Shown piece after piece: positions 8,449 to 16,710 of a DNA stretch of 64,000 nt (position 1 is its first letter; every line of letters starts with the position of its first letter). The notes beneath the pieces were generated by a model that ran no database searches, had not been told where the DNA came from, and saw nothing but the letters and a program-made list of their open reading frames with translations. A program made the position numbers and the translations under genes. The stretch comes from Anaerotignum sp. MSJ-24 (GTDB lineage: Bacteria; Bacillota; Clostridia; Lachnospirales; Anaerotignaceae), in the NCBI RefSeq assembly GCF_018918145.1, contig NZ_JAHLPX010000007.1, forward strand, positions 248,001 to 312,000, given 5' to 3'.

Positions 8449-9195
8449 ATGCAGAAGCATGATTGGAACAAAGTATTTGATGAACGTCCGGAAGAATTTC
8501 ATGAATGTGTAAAATCCGCATTGGCACAGTTGCCGGAGAAGGAGGAAATTAATATGAAAAAATCATTCGGAAAAAAATTTGCTGTTGTTGTAGCTGCCGT
8601 AGCAGCAATCAGTGTTACTGCCGTTGGTGCCGGGAAGATTGTAAGTATGAGTTCAGGCAGAAATATGTTTGAGGTTGAAGATACTGTCGAAAAAACAGAA
8701 GAACAGGCTAAAGACGCAGGAATTGAAATAAATATTGTTGATAAATTTGATAACGGATATACATTTAAGGAAGGCTATGTCGGAGATGTAGACCACTGGG
8801 ATGACAGCGGAAACAAGGTAGCAACAACAAAGAACCTTTCCGCAACATATGTGCTTGGCGATGCATCTGTTTATTTAGATGCAGACCAGAAAAATGATGA
8901 ATCGGAATATGTTGATTATGTTCTTGAAGAAAATTATGACGGAACAGACATTTATACTTATGAATGGACAAACAAATTTGTTCCTGATGATTACGAAATG
9001 ACAGAACAGGATAAGATTGATGAGGCAGAAGGCAAGGTTGTATTCAGCTACGGCAGTGATGAAGTTGAAGTAAATGAAATTAAAACAGTCAAATTTGTCA
9101 AGGATAATACTCAGGTAACACTTATGGATATGGATTCAAATGTTGATATGGGTGAGCTTGTTAATATGCTTAAGACTGTTATTGATGCACAGTAA
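8449..9195 (+). CDS. Membrane protein partner of the ECF sigma factor (probable anti-sigma factor)
   Basis: 248 residues: a short charged N-terminal part (about 1-40), one membrane segment (about 43-62, FAVVVAAVAAISVTAVGAG) and a large acidic outer domain rich in Asp, Glu and Tyr. The order (sigma, then membrane protein) and topology fit anti-sigma factors, but the cytoplasmic part has no ZAS zinc motif. I chose ATG 8449, with AAGGAG 8 bases upstream, over GTG 8440. A second strong site (GAAGGAGG followed by ATG 8554) lies in frame and would make a protein starting MKKSFGKKF, which looks like a signal peptide. Confidence 0.7.
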   Translation: MQKHDWNKVFDERPEEFHECVKSALAQLPEKEEINMKKSFGKKFAVVVAAVAAISVTAVGAGKIVSMSSGRNMFEVEDTVEKTEEQAKDAGIEINIVDKFDNGYTFKEGYVGDVDHWDDSGNKVATTKNLSATYVLGDASVYLDADQKNDESEYVDYVLEENYDGTDIYTYEWTNKFVPDDYEMTEQDKIDEAEGKVVFSYGSDEVEVNEIKTVKFVKDNTQVTLMDMDSNVDMGELVNMLKTVIDAQ

Positions 9196-9207
9196 GACAA
9201 AAAATTT

Positions 9208-9234
9208 GCAGGAGGCAGAAATGCCTCCTGTTTT
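9208..9234 (+). terminator. Rho-independent terminator of the sigma operon
   Basis: Stem GCAGGAGGCA / TGCCTCCTG with loop GAAA, followed by TTTT. It overlaps the stop codon of the convergent permease gene. Confidence 0.7.
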
Positions 9235-10039
9235 AATGTTTGGATATAAATTTGTTTTCAACGGCGGTAATTATTCTGTACATAACAGCCGCCATTATTG
9301 CAAGAACGGCAACGCTGAGCATTACACGGTCGAGCTTGAAAACCTGTGAGCTGTATACAATCAAATATCCGAGTCCGGCTTTTCCGACAAGAAATTCGCC
9401 GACAATAACGCCGACAAAAGATAAGCCGATGTTTATTTTAAGAGCGTTGAATATAACCGGTATGTTTGAAGGAAAAACAACCTCCTTGAGTATTTGCGGC
9501 TTTTTTCCGCCGAATATCCGTATCAGTTTTATTTTGTCGCTGTCTGTTTCGATAAAGCCTTGAAGCACGCTCATTATGGTTATTATTACCGATGTTAGCA
9601 AAGCTATCAGTATTATCGAAGATGTGTTGTTTCCGAGCCATACAATTATTATCGGAGCAAGTGCCGTTTTCGGAAGGCTGTTGAGCACAACGAGATAAGG
9701 CTGTAATATATCCGATATGGTTTTGTTCCACCAGAGAAGTGTGGCGGCGGCAGTTCCGATTATTGTGCCGATAACAAAGCCTGTTACGGTTTCGGATAAT
9801 GTTATCCATATGTGATATAAAAGAGAACCGTCTGAAAGCATTTGTATTGCCGAGGTTATTATAGCGGACGGACAACTGAATATAAATTCATCAATTATGC
9901 CTGATTTAGCACATAATTCCCATAAAAACAGAAAAAATATAAGCAGAAACGTACGTGAGAATAATACTATACATTTCCTTTTTTTATAGGCTCGTATAAA
10001 CTCAAGCTGTTTTGCCGATTGAGCCTTTATGTCATACAT
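9233..10039 (-). CDS. ABC transporter permease of the nitrate/sulfonate/thiamine-precursor type
   Basis: 268 residues with about six membrane helices and the BPD_transp_1 EAA-like loop (GGKKPQILKEVVFPSNIPVIFNALKI), as in SsuC/TauC/ThiX permeases. Start ATG 10039 follows AAGGAG by 10 bases and overlaps the end of the ATPase gene by 8 bases, so the two were translated together. No substrate-binding protein gene is nearby, so the substrate (sulfonate, pyrimidine or other) cannot be set. Because the ATPase gene upstream is disrupted, this permease probably has lost its energy source unless another ATPase serves it. Confidence 0.88.
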   Translation of the reverse strand: MYDIKAQSAKQLEFIRAYKKRKCIVLFSRTFLLIFFLFLWELCAKSGIIDEFIFSCPSAIITSAIQMLSDGSLLYHIWITLSETVTGFVIGTIIGTAAATLLWWNKTISDILQPYLVVLNSLPKTALAPIIIVWLGNNTSSIILIALLTSVIITIMSVLQGFIETDSDKIKLIRIFGGKKPQILKEVVFPSNIPVIFNALKINIGLSFVGVIVGEFLVGKAGLGYLIVYSSQVFKLDRVMLSVAVLAIMAAVMYRIITAVENKFISKH

Positions 10040-10644
10040 GTACGTCCAACTCCTTCCATATAAGATTGAAATATTCATGGAATTTAGGACAATTTCGTTT
10101 CTGCATGGGAGTTTCTCCACAGGCATCAAGCTCTATTTTGTGGACAGATTTTATTTTTGCCGGACGTTTTGTTAATACTAATACACGGCTGCACATGGAA
10201 ACAGCTTCGGCTATGTCGTGTGTAACAAGTATTGCCGTTATTTTTTCGTTATTTATTATTGCTCCGATTTCGTCTGAAACATAAAGCCTTGTCTGATAAT
10301 CGAGTGCGGAAAACGGCTCGTCAAGTAACAGAAGTTCAGGCTTTACCGCAAGAGTTCTTATCAATGCGGCTCTTTGACGCATTCCGCCGGAAAGCTCGGA
10401 TGGACGGCGGTTTTTGAAATCCGACAGACCGTATTTTTCAAAAAGCGTATTTACGTATTCTATTGATTCGGGATTGAGCTGTTTTCTTATTTTCAGTCCA
10501 AGACAGGCATTGTCGAATATGCTCAGCCATTCGAAAAGATGATCCTTCTGGAGCATATATCCTGCCGGAGATGATGTGTTTATGTTAAGCTCACCGCTTT
10601 CGGGCTGCATAAGTCCGCAGATTATTGATAGAAGGGTTGATTTA
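10032..10644 (-). pseudogene. ABC transporter ATPase, 3' part, severed inside Walker A
   Basis: Contains everything after the Walker A Lys: KSTLLSIICGLM, Q-loop region (YMLQKDHLFEW), signature LSGGMRQR, Walker B LLLLDEPFSALD and the switch His in VTHDIAEA. It matches SsuB/TauB/ThiZ-type ATPases. The 5' part of the same gene lies at 11634-11773; joined across the insert they restore the motif GPSGCGKST exactly. Any start inside the insert would yield a protein without the P-loop glycines, so it should be inactive. The stop TGA overlaps the permease start. Confidence 0.9.
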
Positions 10645-10666
10645 GCTATTCCTTTTAAAATACAAA
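10645..10666 (+). repeat. Left terminal inverted repeat of the Mrp insert
   Basis: Begins GCTATTCC and contains AAAATACAAA. It matches the right end, read inward, at 18 of 22 positions. Confidence 0.6.
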
Positions 10667-10682
10667 AAATCAATGATTATTT

Positions 10683-10712
10683 TTGACGTTTTATAGGATA
10701 ATGTGTTATAAT
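10683..10712 (+). promoter_or_regulatory. SigA promoter of mrp, inside the insert
   Basis: TTGACG, 17 bases, TTATAA (TATAAT when shifted by one). A near-consensus promoter, so the passenger gene does not rely on the disrupted host gene. Confidence 0.75.
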
Positions 10713-10762
10713 CAATATGTATGCAATTAAAGATAATTATTATTTGTTAGGAGATGTTTTTT

Positions 10763-11581
10763 ATGGGTTGTTCACATGATTGTGACTCTTGCTCATCGGG
10801 CTGTTCAGATAACAAAGCCGAAAGCATGATAAAACCTCTTAATGCTGCAAGCAGTGTTAAAAGGGTAATCGGTGTTGTAAGCGGAAAGGGCGGCGTAGGC
10901 AAATCTCTTGTTACTGCTATGCTTGCTGTAAACATGGCAAACAGAGGATACCATGCGGCTGTGCTTGATGCCGATATAACAGGACCTTCAATCCCTAAGG
11001 CATTCGGTATAAGCGGAAGAGTTTATGCTACCGAGGACGGTGTTATTCCTATGAGAACCGTCAAGGGAATAGATATAATTTCAACAAACCTTATTCTTGA
11101 AAATGCATCTGATCCGGTTGTATGGAGAGGCCCTGTAATTGCCGGAGCTGTTGAGCAGTTCTGGACAGAAACAGTATGGGATAATGTTGATTATATGTTT
11201 GTTGATATGCCTCCCGGAACAGGCGATGTTCCTCTTACTGTGTTCCAGTCACTTCCGGTTGACGGAATTGTTATTGTAACATCACCTCAGGATCTTGTTT
11301 CAATGATAGTCGGCAAGGCTGTAAAAATGGCACATATGATGAATGTTCCTATTATCGGACTTGTTGAAAATATGTCATATTTCAAGTGTCCCGACTGCGG
11401 CAAGAAGTATGAGATTTACGGAAAGAGCCATGTTAAGGAAGAGGCTAACGAATTTGAAATTCCTTACTATGCAAAGCTTCCAATTGATCCTAACTTTGCG
11501 GCTTGTGTGGATAAGGGTGAAATTGAATTTCTTGATGTATCGGCACTCAATAATATTGCCGAGGCTATCGAAAAGATTTAA
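10763..11581 (+). CDS. mrp: Mrp/NBP35-type P-loop ATPase, probable Fe-S cluster carrier
   Basis: 272 residues. The N-terminus is Cys-rich (MGCSHDCDSCSSGC), as in NBP35-type carriers. The deviant Walker A GKGGVGKS (about 43-50), the DADITGPSIPKAFG and MPPGTGDVPLT motifs, and a C-terminal CPDCG pair complete the family pattern. The protein holds and transfers Fe-S clusters in the cytoplasm. ATG 10763 is chosen over ATG 10754 because AGGAG lies 9 bases before it and abuts the other. It is the only gene in an insert that splits an ABC ATPase gene, which is an unusual setting for a housekeeping-type protein. Confidence 0.92.
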   Translation: MGCSHDCDSCSSGCSDNKAESMIKPLNAASSVKRVIGVVSGKGGVGKSLVTAMLAVNMANRGYHAAVLDADITGPSIPKAFGISGRVYATEDGVIPMRTVKGIDIISTNLILENASDPVVWRGPVIAGAVEQFWTETVWDNVDYMFVDMPPGTGDVPLTVFQSLPVDGIVIVTSPQDLVSMIVGKAVKMAHMMNVPIIGLVENMSYFKCPDCGKKYEIYGKSHVKEEANEFEIPYYAKLPIDPNFAACVDKGEIEFLDVSALNNIAEAIEKI

Positions 11582-11590
11582 CAAAATTAA

Positions 11591-11620
11591 TGCACCGCTT
11601 TTGCGGTGCATTTGTATTTT
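11591..11620 (+). terminator. Rho-independent terminator of mrp
   Basis: Perfect stem TGCACCGC / GCGGTGCA with loop TTTT, then TTTGTATTTT. It lies inside the insert and its tail forms part of the right end. Confidence 0.8.
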
Positions 11621-11632
11621 GGCAGGAAGAGC
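11611..11632 (-). repeat. Right terminal inverted repeat of the Mrp insert
   Basis: Read inward on the minus strand it begins GCTCTTCC and contains AAAATACAAA. It overlaps the T-rich tail of the mrp terminator, so part of the match could reflect that tail. Confidence 0.6.
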
Positions 11633-11633
11633 A

Positions 11634-11773
11634 TTACCACAGCCGGAAGGCCCGACAATACTGATAAATTCTCCTTTTTCGACTGTGAAAGACAAATCCT
11701 TTATTGCCTCGGTTTCACCGTCAAGACTGTGATAATTAAAGCATATGTTTTTTGCTTCGACTGTCGGCTTCAA
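11634..11773 (-). pseudogene. ABC transporter ATPase, 5' part, severed inside Walker A
   Basis: Encodes the first 46 residues: MKPTVEAKNICFNYHSL through VEKGEFISIVGPSGCG, ending at the last Gly before the Walker A Lys. The start is a TTG with GGAGGG 7 bases upstream. Past 11634 the frame runs into unrelated insert sequence antisense to mrp. With 10032-10644 it forms one complete ATPase gene of about 250 residues, formerly first in the operon with the permease. Confidence 0.88.
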
Positions 11774-11846
11774 TTATTATCCCTCCGGATTTTTCGTTTT
11801 CTATATTATATTTATCGAAGGGACAAAAGGTTACAAACCGAAATTT

Positions 11847-12743
11847 TTATAATCCGCTGAAGTCAAAAATCGGTGTATAGCTGCTGTTGGCCGATGAGCG
11901 TTCCTGCATATATCCGTTTTTAAGTCCTATTTCAAAAAAATGTTCAATAACTCTTGTGTATTCAATAGACATAAGTCTGCGGTTTATTTCCTTGTATTTT
12001 GCCGCATTGTATACGGGCGTATATTGGTTGAGAAGTGATACGTATGTTTCGTTTCCGAGATTGTCCCTTATCCAATCAAGTATTTTAAATGAATCAGTTT
12101 TGCATGACGGCAGAATAAGATGACGTATGATAATACCCTTCTGCATTATTCCGTTTTCATCAAATATAACATTCTCGCATTGACGGTGCATTTCCTTTAC
12201 TGCGGCAGAGGCATATTCAAAATAATCCGGTGCAGACGAGTATTTTGCCGAAAGCTTGGAAGAAAAATATTTTATATCCGGTAAATATATGTCCACTGTT
12301 CCTTCAAGCATTTTTATTGTATCGGCTTTTTCGTATCCGCTCGAATTGTACACAATAGGAATTGTAAGTCCGTTTTGTCTGGCTTTTTCAACGGCTTTTA
12401 TAACAGACGGAACAAAATGGACGGCAGTAACAAGATTAATATTATGGACATCTCTTGCCTGCTGTTCAAGCATTATTTCCGAAAGCCTTTCGACTGAAAT
12501 TTCCTTTCCGGAATGCTCACTGCTTATGGAATAGTTCTGGCAGAAAACGCATTTGAGATTACAACCGGTAAAAAATATTGTTCCGGAGCCCTTTGTTCCG
12601 CTTATCGGAGGCTCTTCCCAGTTGTGTACAGAGGCAAGAGCCGCTTTTATAGTTGAGCTTTCTCCGCAAAAGCCAATTTTTCCGCCGGTTCTGTCTATCG
12701 AACAATTTCTCGGACAAAGACGGCAGTTTTCATATAAATTCAT
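11847..12743 (-). CDS. Radical SAM protein of the PflA-like / AmmeMemoRadiSam-related type
   Basis: 298 residues. N-terminal Cys motif CRLCPRNC, then the radical SAM cluster motif CNLKCVFCQNY (CxxxCxxC form) after GTIFFTGCN. The TIM-barrel part includes VYNSSGYEKAD and DIYLPDIKYFS. Related to pyruvate formate-lyase activase-like proteins found widely in anaerobes; the substrate is unknown. ATG 12743 is preferred to GTG 12752 because GAGGTG lies 7 bases before it. It is transcribed away from the small zinc protein gene. Confidence 0.85.
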   Translation of the reverse strand: MNLYENCRLCPRNCSIDRTGGKIGFCGESSTIKAALASVHNWEEPPISGTKGSGTIFFTGCNLKCVFCQNYSISSEHSGKEISVERLSEIMLEQQARDVHNINLVTAVHFVPSVIKAVEKARQNGLTIPIVYNSSGYEKADTIKMLEGTVDIYLPDIKYFSSKLSAKYSSAPDYFEYASAAVKEMHRQCENVIFDENGIMQKGIIIRHLILPSCKTDSFKILDWIRDNLGNETYVSLLNQYTPVYNAAKYKEINRRLMSIEYTRVIEHFFEIGLKNGYMQERSSANSSYTPIFDFSGL

Positions 12744-12865
12744 TTTTAACACCTCAAAAAAATTATATCAGATATACGCATTTAATAACATAAAAACTTC
12801 CTGTATACGAAAAATGATTTGTATTGTATAATTACGTCGTGAAAAACAAAAGGGGAGTGGTATAT

Positions 12866-13105
12866 ATGGTAAAAACAAAATCGGTTGTTGATGTAAAAGA
12901 AATTCCCGAAAAAATAATATGTGATGCATGCGGCAGAGAAATAGAAAAAATAAATGACGGCATTTTTGCGGATTACTATAAAATAGAAAAAACATGGGGA
13001 TATTTTTCCGAAAAAGACGGAAGACAGGACAGCTTTGATATATGCGAAAAGTGCTATGACAAAATGCTTAAGGCGATTGGATTGCAAAACAAAATATCGG
13101 AATAA
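12866..13105 (+). CDS. Small zinc-ribbon-like protein, 79 aa
   Basis: Two Cys pairs, CDACG and CEKC, separated by about 40 residues, suggest one structural zinc site; between them is an aromatic, charged segment (DYYKIEKTWGYFSEKDG). No membrane segment or signal. ATG 12866 follows AAGGGGAG; an upstream frame extension to 12824 lacks a site and overlaps the TATAAT at 12827. A strong terminator follows. Function unknown; zinc binding is inferred from Cys spacing. Confidence 0.7.
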   Translation: MVKTKSVVDVKEIPEKIICDACGREIEKINDGIFADYYKIEKTWGYFSEKDGRQDSFDICEKCYDKMLKAIGLQNKISE

Positions 13106-13110
13106 ACAAA

Positions 13111-13139
13111 AAAATGAACGGCATCTCCGTTCATTTTTG
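13111..13139. terminator. Terminator after the zinc protein gene
   Basis: Stem AAAATGAACGG / CCGTTCATTTT with loop CATCT, flanked by A and T runs, so it could work in both directions. The decayed GGDEF gene is convergent. Confidence 0.75.
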
Positions 13140-13157
13140 TATGTAGTCATAAATTTA

Positions 13158-13635
13158 TTAATTTACGGTTTTAACAGTAACTCGGTTTTTTCCGCTGTTT
13201 TTAGATTGATACATTGCTTTGTCAGCCTGTTCGATTGCATCATGTACCGTAATTCCGGAAATATCTCCGATAATGCACACACCTACGCTGATTGTGGCAT
13301 GTATAGTTTTTCCGTTATAGTCAATAGGCGTATTTTCAACTTTTTTTCTTATTTTTTTCGGCTATAACAGCTGCATCATGCTTACACTGCATTATTAACA
13401 GAAATTCTTCACCGCCCCAACGGCAGAAACGACAATGCTTGCACATGAGCCGTAACGGTATTTTTGAAAAATACAACAGTATTATATTTAAAAGACATAA
13501 AACTGCAAACAAAAGTGTTGCAAACATAAGTATATGTTCTTTTGTAAAAATATTTATTATTGTCATTATGAAAGATGTTAATGAAATTGCGGCATTAAGA
13601 AAATAAAAGTTTTTGTCTGAGATTATCCGATACAA
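13158..13635 (-). pseudogene. Decayed diguanylate cyclase (GGDEF) gene
   Basis: On the minus strand a membrane segment (NAAISLTSFIMTIINIF and FATLLFAVLCLLNIILLYF) runs abruptly into RWGGEEFLLIMQ, the active-site GGEEF motif, so most of the N-terminal half of the domain is deleted. After EKNKKK the frame shifts, and a second frame carries the end of the domain (PIDYNGKTIHATISVGV, then DAIEQADKAMYQSKNSGKNRV) to a TAA at 13158. Together they show a former membrane-bound cyclic-di-GMP synthase with at least one deletion and one frameshift. Confidence 0.85.
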
Positions 13636-13913
13636 CTGCTATTTTTATATTTTTAATCAGTCTGTTACATAATTTTTTTATTTTCATTAGGTTCACTTCA
13701 TTTCATAAATATTAATATTTTATTTTTGCTGAAATATAGTTGATTATCATACATTTTTTTAATCAGGTCAATAACAAATGATTTAAAATAACGCCGATTG
13801 TAATATTTTTAAGTTGCATAAAAGTCTGTTTTTAACTATAATTATATAGTTATGTCTTTTTATTTATATTTAAAGGTATTATAAAATTTTGTAAATAGAA
13901 AAGGAGTTATATC

Positions 13914-15143
13914 ATGCAAAAGAAAAAATTATCGCTTGCACTTAAGATATTCATTGCTCTTGTGCTTGCCATTGTTGCCGGTCTTGTCTTTCAAAATCAA
14001 GCTGATATACTAACAACGTATGTAAAACCGTTTGGAACAATATTTCTTAATCTGCTTAAATTTATTATTGTTCCGGTTGTGCTTTGTTCAATAATGGACG
14101 GAATACTTTCGATGAAGGATATTAAGAAGGTAGGCTCTATTGGTATAAAAACAGTTATCTACTATTTTTGTACAACGGCCTTTGCGATTACAATAGGTCT
14201 TTTATTTGCCAATATAGCAAAAGGTGCATTTCCGCTTATCGAAACAAGCAACCTTACTTATGAGGCAAGTGAGCCTATTTCGTTTATGACTACATTTGTA
14301 AACATATTCCCTTCAAACTTTTTTGAGCCTATGGTAAATGCAAATATGCTCCAGGTAATAGTCATTGCTATTATTGTTGGTTTTGGCATTATACTTGCAG
14401 GAAAAGACGGTGAAGTGGTTGCCAAAGCGATACACAGCCTTAATGTTGTGTTTGTAAAGTGTATGGACATGATTATAAAGCTTTCACCGATTGCGGTTTT
14501 CTGCCTCTTATGTCCGGTTGTTGCGGATAACGGTGCGGAAATAGTCGGTTCGCTTGCAAAAGTTCTCGGTGTTGCTTATGTATGTTATATAATACACAGC
14601 ATTTGTATTTACTCAATTTCGGTAAAGCTGTTTGCAAATCTGAGCCCAATAAAATTCTTTAAAGAAATGATGCCGGCTATTATGTTTGCGTTTTAAAGTG
14701 CTTCGTCGGTCGGAACACTTCCCATAAATATGGAATGTACACAGAAAATGGGTGCATCGGAAGAAATATCATCGTTTGTGCTTCCTCTCGGTGCAACAAT
14801 CAATATGGACGGTACAGCAATTTATCAGGGTGTATGTGCAATATTTATTGCGTCATGTTACGGTATAAACCTTACATTTCCGCAGATGCTGACAATAGTC
14901 CTTACGGCAACGCTTGCTTCAATAGGTACGGCAGGTGTTCCCGGTTCCGGTATGATGATGCTTACAATGGTTCTTACTTCTGTCGGACTTCCGATTGAAG
15001 GTATTGCACTTGTAGCAGGTGTTGACCGTATATTCGATATGGGAAGAACGGCGGTAAATATCACAGGTGATGCTGCCTGTACAATGGTTATTAATGCCAT
15101 TGAAAAAAGAAAGATGGAAAGAGCAAGCAAACGAAATAAATAA
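13914..15143 (+). pseudogene. Dicarboxylate/amino acid:cation symporter (DAACS), interrupted by an in-frame TAA
   Basis: Read through, 409 residues with the family topology of eight helices and two re-entrant loops. The TAA (14694-14696) falls in the conserved Ser-rich first hairpin: MPAIMFAF, stop, [12 protein letters not shown], where relatives have AFSTxSS. The second part has the substrate-site motif [13 protein letters not shown]. The frame is unchanged and no other damage is seen, so a single base change (TCA or CAA to TAA) explains it. The substrate would be a C4-dicarboxylate, glutamate or a neutral amino acid. It has its own ribosome binding site (AAAGGAG). Confidence 0.88.
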
Positions 15144-15152
15144 TACATAAAT

Positions 15153-15198
15153 AAACAGTCTGCTTTGGTGTAAAAATTAAGCAGACTGTTTTGCTTTT
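15153..15198. terminator. Terminator between the symporter and rlmCD
   Basis: Stem AAACAGTCTGCTT / AAGCAGACTGTTTT across a T/A-rich loop. The genes on both sides converge here. Confidence 0.75.
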
Positions 15199-15243
15199 AT
15201 CGCTTGTATGGCGAAATTATTTAATTTACGTAATTTAATATTT

Positions 15244-16605
15244 TTAAACAGAAGTTTTAGCTAATAAAACAACCGTTTCTACATGCTGAGTTCTCGGAAA
15301 CATATCAACACATTTGACTTTTACAGTTTTATATCCGTTGGCCTCAAATACCTGTAAATCTCTTGCCAATGATGTCGGTTTGCATGAAACATAAACGATC
15401 TCTTCGGCTCCGAAATCAATGATTTTGAGAATAGCTTTGGGATTAATTCCGTCTCTCGGAGGATCGACAATAATTAAGTCGGGCTTATCTTCGAGCTCAT
15501 CAACCTTTTTAAGTACGTCACCGGCTATAAATTCGCAGTTGGTTATGCCGTTAAGCTCGGCATTGATTTTAGCGGCCTCAACGGCTTCTTCAACTATTTC
15601 TATTCCGATAACCTTTTTACTGCCTTCGCTCATTATTTGTCCTATTGTGCCTGTTCCGCAATATAAGTCGAATACAACCTTTCCCGATGTATCTCCGGCA
15701 TATTCCCTGACAACCGAATATAATTTTTCAGCACCCTTTGAATTTGTCTGGAAAAACGAAAATGCCGAAATTTTGAATTTGAGTCCGAGAAGATTTTCGT
15801 AGAAATAGTCATTTCCGTATAATATTTTTGTTTCATCACTCTGAACAACATCGGCGAGAGAATCATTTATTGTGTGGAGAATACCGGCGATTTTTCCGCT
15901 TAATTCTGTGTCAAGAATAGCTTTGGCATAGTCCTCCGGATTGAAAGTATAGTCTGATGTTGTAATAAGGTTTATTAAAATTTCGCTTGTAAAAGCTGCT
16001 TTTCTCACAACAAGATGTCGGAGCTGGCCGTCATGTCTTTTTTTATGATAGAACGGTATATTGTTCTCGGTAAAGAACTCCAATGTAGTGTTGATGATTT
16101 TGAGGAAATCGTTATCAACTATGTTGCAGTCCTTAAGAGTAACAACTTCGTAAAAGCTGTTTCTTTTTCTCATTCCGAGAGCGAGATCGCCGTCCTTTTC
16201 GGAGTCACCGAATGAAAATTCGCATTTGTTTCTGTAAGCCTTTTCTTCGGGAGCAGGAAGAAGTCCTTCAAATTCATAGTCTGATATGCCGGCATTATCA
16301 AGTATCTTTTTAACCATATTTTCTTTTATTTTGTTTTCTTCTTTATAGCTGATTCGCTGATAACTGCATCCTCCGCAAAGCTCGAAATGCGAACAGCCTT
16401 TTTCTGTTTCAAGAGGTGAGCGTTCGAGAATTTCTCTTAATTCACCTTCCAGATTTCCGTTTTTCTTTTTTGTTATTCTTGCCATAACCTTCTGTCCGGG
16501 AATTGTATTTTTAACGGTTATCGGCATATCCTCAACAATGCCTTTTCCTTTGTTGGGAAAAGCAATATCGTTAATCATAACCTCGATAAAATCATTCTTT
16601 TTCAT
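15244..16605 (-). CDS. rlmCD: 23S rRNA (uracil-5-)-methyltransferase, RlmCD/RumA family
   Basis: 453 residues. N-terminal TRAM domain (about 1-60), a 4Fe-4S cluster region with CSHFELCGGCSYQ, a SAM-binding core (VVFDLYCGTGTIGQIM), and the catalytic region DPPRDGINPKAI followed by VSCKPTSLARDL with the nucleophilic Cys. The enzyme makes 5-methyluridine in 23S rRNA with SAM. Firmicutes members modify U747 and/or U1939, so the exact site is not settled. GGAGGT precedes the ATG. It is divergent from the S1-domain gene. Confidence 0.92.
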   Translation of the reverse strand: MKKNDFIEVMINDIAFPNKGKGIVEDMPITVKNTIPGQKVMARITKKKNGNLEGELREILERSPLETEKGCSHFELCGGCSYQRISYKEENKIKENMVKKILDNAGISDYEFEGLLPAPEEKAYRNKCEFSFGDSEKDGDLALGMRKRNSFYEVVTLKDCNIVDNDFLKIINTTLEFFTENNIPFYHKKRHDGQLRHLVVRKAAFTSEILINLITTSDYTFNPEDYAKAILDTELSGKIAGILHTINDSLADVVQSDETKILYGNDYFYENLLGLKFKISAFSFFQTNSKGAEKLYSVVREYAGDTSGKVVFDLYCGTGTIGQIMSEGSKKVIGIEIVEEAVEAAKINAELNGITNCEFIAGDVLKKVDELEDKPDLIIVDPPRDGINPKAILKIIDFGAEEIVYVSCKPTSLARDLQVFEANGYKTVKVKCVDMFPRTQHVETVVLLAKTSV

Positions 16606-16630
16606 TTTATAAAAACCTCCGATAAATTGG

Positions 16631-16659
16631 TTTGCATTTTTTTCGCTTTGTGTTATACT
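16631..16659 (+). promoter_or_regulatory. SigA promoter of the S1-domain gene
   Basis: TTTGCA, 17 bases, TATACT, about 50 bases before the start codon. Confidence 0.6.
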
Positions 16660-16710
16660 GAAATAACTGATATATTTCAGATTATTTTTAAAATAGGAGT
16701 GTAAACATTA

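Larger units (their letters stand above)
10645..11633. mobile_element. 989-bp insert with terminal inverted repeats carrying an Mrp-type ATPase gene
   Basis: The ABC ATPase gene is cut exactly here. Removing 10645-11633 and one copy of the flanking TTA (10642-10644 and 11634-11636) restores an uninterrupted Walker A codon series. The ends are imperfect inverted repeats (18 of 22 positions). Inside are one promoter, one gene (mrp) and one terminator, with no transposase. The structure resembles a non-autonomous cassette or a transporter-IS-type element moved in trans. A short end repeat with 3-bp duplication is suggestive; copies elsewhere would be needed for proof. Confidence 0.65.

Noticed and set aside
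11375-11633. Minus-strand continuation of the ABC ATPase frame past GPSGCG
   Set aside because: It reads insert sequence antisense to mrp and has no ABC motifs.
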